Below, one piece after another: positions 60,619 through 64,000 of a stretch of DNA of 64,000 nt. The translations under genes were made by a program, and so were the position numbers. How positions within the stretch are numbered: the first letter of the stretch is position 1; every line of letters starts with the position of its first letter. The notes below the pieces were generated by a model. That model ran no database searches and was not told the origin of the DNA. It worked only from the letters and a program-made list of their open reading frames with translations. This DNA is from an uncultured beta proteobacterium (GTDB taxonomy: Bacteria; Pseudomonadota; Gammaproteobacteria; Burkholderiales; Burkholderiaceae_C), in contig CAIKVZ010000086.1 in NCBI GenBank assembly GCA_903830985.1, positions 28,447 through 92,446 on the forward strand. The letters run 5' to 3'.

Positions 60619-61341
60619 GTGAGCAGTTTCATGAATTGGCTATTCGGGATCGCCGCTCTGAGCTTCGGCATGGCCCTGGGCGCGGTTCTCTATGCCTGGT
60701 GGCAGAATCGGGCCGCACTGGCACGACGTCGCGTGCCACGGCAGTCGCGCATCGTCAAACGGCTGCTCGTCAACACCCGCGAAAAACGCGTCTGGCACTG
60801 GCTGGTGGGAACCTTCACGCAACACCATGTGATGGTCAAGATGCCGGTGACCCGCTTCACCACGCCGCAGGCCGAAGCCGACCGCGAGCAGTGGTTTGCC
60901 CTGCTGAATGACGTCTACTGCACCTTCACCGTCGCCACGCCCGAAGGCACGGTCATCGGTTGCGTCGATGTTCCGGGGCCCAACGGCATTCCGCAAAGCA
61001 ACCTGCTGATCAAACGCAAACTGTTTTCCCGGTGCGGCGTGCCTTACTGGGTCGTGGAAAACGGCGTTTTGCCCGCCAGCAAGGACATCTTTGCCTCGTT
61101 TGCCGGGGTCGCTCCGGTCGCGCCAGCCCAGATCGATGCAATCGAGGTCGCGGTGAGTTCGGGCGACTTGCACAAGGCCAGGGCCGAGCTGCACGCCACG
61201 GTGTCGCGCCAGCGCCAGAGCAAGACCGAGAAAGTCAATGCGGGCGAGGACACCGGCTTTGCCGACAGCTTGCTGACGCCGGATTGGGCACCGGACTCGT
61301 TCCAGATGCCGCTGGACAGTCGCCAGGGCGATTTTTCCTGA
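60619..61341 (+). CDS. DUF2726-like protein with N-terminal membrane anchor
   Basis: A 240-residue protein starting with GTG. A single N-terminal transmembrane helix (WLFGIAALSFGMALGAVLYAW) is followed by a basic stretch. An alpha/beta region (YCTFTVATPEGTVIGCVDVPGPNG and LLIKRKLFSRCGVPYWVVEN, quoted in parts) resembles DUF2726, a restriction-endonuclease-like fold. The usual catalytic D...ExK pattern is not obvious, as the position after IGCVDV lacks an acidic-x-Lys triad, so nuclease activity is doubtful. Found directly downstream of the PfkB kinase. Confidence 0.7.
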   Translation: MSSFMNWLFGIAALSFGMALGAVLYAWWQNRAALARRRVPRQSRIVKRLLVNTREKRVWHWLVGTFTQHHVMVKMPVTRFTTPQAEADREQWFALLNDVYCTFTVATPEGTVIGCVDVPGPNGIPQSNLLIKRKLFSRCGVPYWVVENGVLPASKDIFASFAGVAPVAPAQIDAIEVAVSSGDLHKARAELHATVSRQRQSKTEKVNAGEDTGFADSLLTPDWAPDSFQMPLDSRQGDFS

Positions 61342-61446
61342 GGCGGCTGCCAGTGCATGCTCGTTGTGCTCACGTTCCCCTTCGGACACGGGTCGTGCAT
61401 CTGACGCCGGTGCGGGCCGACGAAAAAAATTTGCGATGATCGGGCC

Positions 61447-61812
61447 ATGAGCCAGGAATTTATTTCGCCCCCTTCCGCGTTGCTGGTGGTTTGCCTGTGT
61501 GCCGACTGGTGCGGCGTTTGCCGGGATTACCGGGAGCGCTTTGCACAGGTTCAGGCCAGCTTCCCGCAGGCGCGCTTTCTCTGGATCGATGTGGAGGACG
61601 AGGCCGACCTGCTGCACCCCCTGGATGTGGAGAACTTTCCCACATTGCTGCTGGCGGTGGGCAACGAGCCGCGCTTTTTCGGCACGCTGACGCCGCAGGC
61701 GCAGACCCTGGAGCGATTGATCCGCGCGCAGTTGGAAGCCACTGCTGCGTGCGCGCTCGCCGATCCCCAGGTCGCACAACTGGTGGCGCGTCTTCGCGCC
61801 GCAAAAACCTGA
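61447..61812 (+). CDS. Thioredoxin-like protein (CGVC active site)
   Basis: A 121-residue cytosolic thioredoxin-fold protein: LLVVCLCADWCGVCRDYRERF includes the redox pair CGVC, WIDVEDEADLL the central strand, and VENFPTLLLAV the cis-Pro loop. It lacks a signal peptide. The variant CGVC (rather than CGPC) is typical of small thioredoxin-family proteins that are not the main TrxA. A GATGAT hexamer ends six bases before the ATG, which may be a weak -10 element. It converges on the cytochrome c'-like gene with 53 bases between stops. Confidence 0.87.
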   Translation: MSQEFISPPSALLVVCLCADWCGVCRDYRERFAQVQASFPQARFLWIDVEDEADLLHPLDVENFPTLLLAVGNEPRFFGTLTPQAQTLERLIRAQLEATAACALADPQVAQLVARLRAAKT

Positions 61813-61865
61813 CACGCTGCTGCCTCACCAACCCGAACGACGCTGCCGGCGCAAGAACCAGGCGC

Positions 61866-62321
61866 TCAAATGTCGCGACGGAAGTCGTTGTGGCAGGACT
61901 TGCAGCTTCTTTGCACCTCGTTCACCGCGGCGCGAATAAGGTCCAGGTCACCCCCTTGTGCCAGCCGGGTCAGTTCAGTCACCTTGCGCTCGAATTGTTC
62001 GCGCGCCGCTGTGAACTCTGCCGGCTTGTCCCAGACTGCGGCCTTGGCGTGGCTGGGCGCGTAGTCGGTGCCCGGGGTGAAGTAGGACCATGGCTGGCTC
62101 ACCAGGGCTTGCAGTGACTGCGCGCTGGCGAGGAACTCCTGGCGCTTGTAGGGCGCCCGCTCACGCGCCACCAAGCCCATGGGCTCCAGAGTGCGCGTGA
62201 ATTCCTTGAAGATGGCGCGGCGTTTCGCCACAGGCTGGCCGGGACGGTTGTCGGCGGGTTCGTCACTGCAGGCACAAAGGGTGAGGGCCAGCAGCAGGCT
62301 GAAGATTTTTGGCAAAGTCAT
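61866..62321 (-). CDS. Cytochrome c'-like lipoprotein
   Basis: A 151-residue protein. The N-terminal segment FSLLLALTLCAC ends in a lipobox-like LCAC, so it is probably an outer- or inner-membrane lipoprotein facing the periplasm. The mature part is predicted to be a four-helix bundle with the C-terminal haem-binding motif CKSCH near residue 143, as in cytochrome c' (class II cytochromes c). These bind NO or function in electron transfer. ATG 62321 was chosen (MTLPKIFSLLLAL) over the ORF-track 62381, whose extra residues would disrupt the signal. Confidence 0.83.
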   Translation of the reverse strand: MTLPKIFSLLLALTLCACSDEPADNRPGQPVAKRRAIFKEFTRTLEPMGLVARERAPYKRQEFLASAQSLQALVSQPWSYFTPGTDYAPSHAKAAVWDKPAEFTAAREQFERKVTELTRLAQGGDLDLIRAAVNEVQRSCKSCHNDFRRDI

Positions 62322-62412
62322 GGAGGAGGGTGGAAAAAGTCGCTGTGAGCCAGGCCCGGCCTGGGCGCAGGTACCGGTCATGGTAACGCAGCCCGGGCGG
62401 ACCCGGCGGCCT

Positions 62413-63927
62413 TCAGTCCTCGTGGAAGTGAATCAGGTTGCCGCCCGCCTGCTTGGCCTGGTACATCGCGGTGTCGGCCCACTTGAGCAGTTCGTCCTGA
62501 CTGCCTTCGTGGTCGAGGAACACGACCACACCAATGCTGATGGTGCAATGGTGCTCCACTGTCAGCTCAGGGCGGCACTCCAGACACACCTTCAGCACAT
62601 AGGCTTGGTTCAGCGCAGAGCGAAGTTTCTCCGCGACGATGCGCGACTGCGCGGTGGATTCCGCGCGGTTCGCGCTGAGTTCATTCAGGATCACCACAAA
62701 CTCGTCACCGCCGAAGCGCGCAACGATGTCGACCGCGCGCACCCCCCGGCTGAGGCGTCGCGCCACCTCGATCAGCAGCAGGTCACCCACGCAGTGGCCC
62801 TGCGTGTCATTGAGCGGTTTGAAATTGTCCAGGTCCATGAACATCAGCGCGCTGTAGTTGCCGCTGCGCTTGCTCGCAGCCATGGTCTGCGCGAGTTTTT
62901 CCGTCAACAGACGACGGTTCGGCAAACCCGTCAGGGAATCGTGCAGTGCCAAGCTCAGGATCTGCCTTTCCGCCAGCTTGCGCTCGGTGATGTCGCGCGC
63001 TGCGGCGAACACGCCTTGCAGGCGACGATCCCGGTCGTAAAACGTGGTGGCGTTGTACGACACCACGGTTTCGTGTCCCTCACGGTCGCGCGCCGTGAGC
63101 TCATAGTTGATGACCTTATTCCTCGCCAGGACCAGCCGGATCGCGTCGTCGGCGCGCTTCGGCTCGGTAAAGAAATTCTTGAACGGTGCACCGATCAGCT
63201 CGTCGCGCGTGCAGCCGGTGAGCGCTTCCATCTGCTTGTTCACGTCGGTGATGATGCCGGCAGGGTCGGTCGTCATGAGCGCGTCGATGTTGGCTTCGAA
63301 CAGCGAGCGCGTATAGAACTGGTTGTCTCGCAGGCGCTGCCCCAGCAGTCGCTGCTCCGCCTCAATCTGCTTGCGTGCGGTGTTGTCGGTACCGATCAGC
63401 AGGTAGCCGATGATGGTGTTGTGCTCGTCGCGCAGCGCCGAAACCGACACCACTGCCGGGAAGCGGCTACCGTCCTTGCGGATGTAGGTCAGCTCGTAGA
63501 TGTCCTCAATGCCACGTGAGGCCTTGAACACCAGGGCCTCAAAACCCGGGGCAATCGGGGTTCCCAGCTCCGCCGACAAGGCCTTGGCGCGGGCGATCAA
63601 TTCCTGCGGATCCGAGATGTCGGCCGGGGTGATCCGGTTGAGCACGTCCGCCGCCGCGTAGCCCAGCATGCGTTCGGCGCCGACGTTGAAGATCTGGATC
63701 ACACCTCTGGCGTCGGTGGCAATGCTGGAAAAATTGGCGCTGTTGAAAATGGCTTTTTGCAGGGCGCCGGCGATCATCAGAGCTTCGCGGCGCCGGAACT
63801 CGAAGAGCCCATCCCCGACTGCGTCCGCCGTCTCCTGCGGATTTTGGTCGGGTGTTATGGCCAGTGGCCGGCGCAAGGTGCCCAGGTCTTTTTGACCGGT
63901 AGCAGGAATGCCGGGAAGTTCATTCAT
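62413..63927 (-). CDS. PAS-PAS-GGDEF diguanylate cyclase (possibly 5'-partial)
   Basis: A 504-residue cytosolic signalling protein. PAS1 is at about residues 55-180 (NSANFSSIATDARGVIQIFN, YIRKDGSRFPAVVSVSAL), PAS2 at about 205-325 (LFEANIDALMTTDPAGIITD, GVFAAARDITERK) and GGDEF at about 335-500. The active-site FGGDEFVVIL is intact, so it should synthesise c-di-GMP. No EAL domain follows. The ATG at 63927 was used, but the same frame has no stop and no ATG, GTG or TTG between it and the window end, so the protein may begin further upstream. Another frame places a TGA overlapping the ATG (ATGA), compatible with an upstream coupled gene. Confidence 0.87.
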   Translation of the reverse strand: MNELPGIPATGQKDLGTLRRPLAITPDQNPQETADAVGDGLFEFRRREALMIAGALQKAIFNSANFSSIATDARGVIQIFNVGAERMLGYAAADVLNRITPADISDPQELIARAKALSAELGTPIAPGFEALVFKASRGIEDIYELTYIRKDGSRFPAVVSVSALRDEHNTIIGYLLIGTDNTARKQIEAEQRLLGQRLRDNQFYTRSLFEANIDALMTTDPAGIITDVNKQMEALTGCTRDELIGAPFKNFFTEPKRADDAIRLVLARNKVINYELTARDREGHETVVSYNATTFYDRDRRLQGVFAAARDITERKLAERQILSLALHDSLTGLPNRRLLTEKLAQTMAASKRSGNYSALMFMDLDNFKPLNDTQGHCVGDLLLIEVARRLSRGVRAVDIVARFGGDEFVVILNELSANRAESTAQSRIVAEKLRSALNQAYVLKVCLECRPELTVEHHCTISIGVVVFLDHEGSQDELLKWADTAMYQAKQAGGNLIHFHED

Positions 63928-64000
63928 CGCTGATACGTTTGTGTCCGGTGATGTCGCCTGTTTCGGCCCAATGGCAGGCTTTTCCAGTGTCTGCAGCTTA

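Overview
The window is a high-GC, densely coded chromosomal segment. Gene content and order suggest a betaproteobacterium of the order Burkholderiales, most likely Comamonadaceae-like (Rhodoferax/Polaromonas/Acidovorax type). The supporting features are glnD next to map, a 1351-residue single-chain PurL, a class I phaC/phaA/phaB set, a BPSS1780-family membrane protein beside thrB, a MaoC-Pta fusion beside ackA, and a partial norD. No rRNA, tRNA, CRISPR array, insertion sequence with transposase, or prophage was seen. No gene-free stretch exceeds about 260 bases.

Layout. 1-9.4 kb: end of norD, then glnD and map (minus strand), then purL. 9.4-20.4 kb: a peptidoglycan-turnover locus. It holds a VanX/DdpX dipeptidase, a TonB-dependent receptor, a DigH-like lipoprotein glycosidase, MurQ, an AmpG-like permease, an M14 amidase/carboxypeptidase-like enzyme, a BadF-type amino-sugar kinase, an AmiD-like lipoprotein amidase and PgeF. 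Together these could release, import, dismantle and phosphorylate muropeptides. 20.7-26.5 kb: polyhydroxybutyrate genes phaC, phaA and phaB, with an alpha-carbonic anhydrase and a periplasmic beta-propeller between phaA and phaB. 27.3-29.7 kb: UvrD-type helicase.

29.8-34.2 kb: a compact three-gene operon behind a good sigma-70-like promoter. It encodes a helical-repeat protein, a VAO/PCMH-type FAD oxidase, and a FeeM-like N-acyltransferase fused to a PilZ domain. I regard this as the best candidate for an undescribed (possibly c-di-GMP-responsive N-acyl amino acid) system. 34.4-41.5 kb: secreted S33 hydrolase, NatAB-like ABC exporter, FecR-domain protein, BPSS1780 protein, thrB and an AraC regulator. 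41.6-47.4 kb: tightly coupled operon of a BASS transporter, an epimerase, an SDR, a CxxCH-bearing beta-propeller protein and an MFS carrier. 47.5-50.5 kb: small ORF, MaoC-Pta fusion, acetate kinase. 50.5-54.8 kb: Att-like ABC/lipocalin system. 54.8-64 kb: polA, dienelactone hydrolase-like protein, ZIP transporter, PfkB kinase, DUF2726-like protein, thioredoxin-like protein, cytochrome c'-like lipoprotein and a PAS-PAS-GGDEF diguanylate cyclase that is open to the window edge.

The most striking sequence-level signal is a family of short palindromic elements carrying GGGGTCAGA/TCTGACCCC ends. One (63 nt, exactly 21 codons) lies in frame inside purL. One (42 nt, exactly 14 codons) lies in frame inside the polA interdomain linker. 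A solo half-copy lies upstream of the maoC-pta gene. A second, unrelated nested palindrome (CGTCATTGCGAG type) fills the gap after the FeeM-PilZ gene. Several genes (uvrD, the attE-like gene, polA, map, the thioredoxin gene) have a -10-like hexamer only 6-8 nt before the start codon, suggesting leaderless transcripts.
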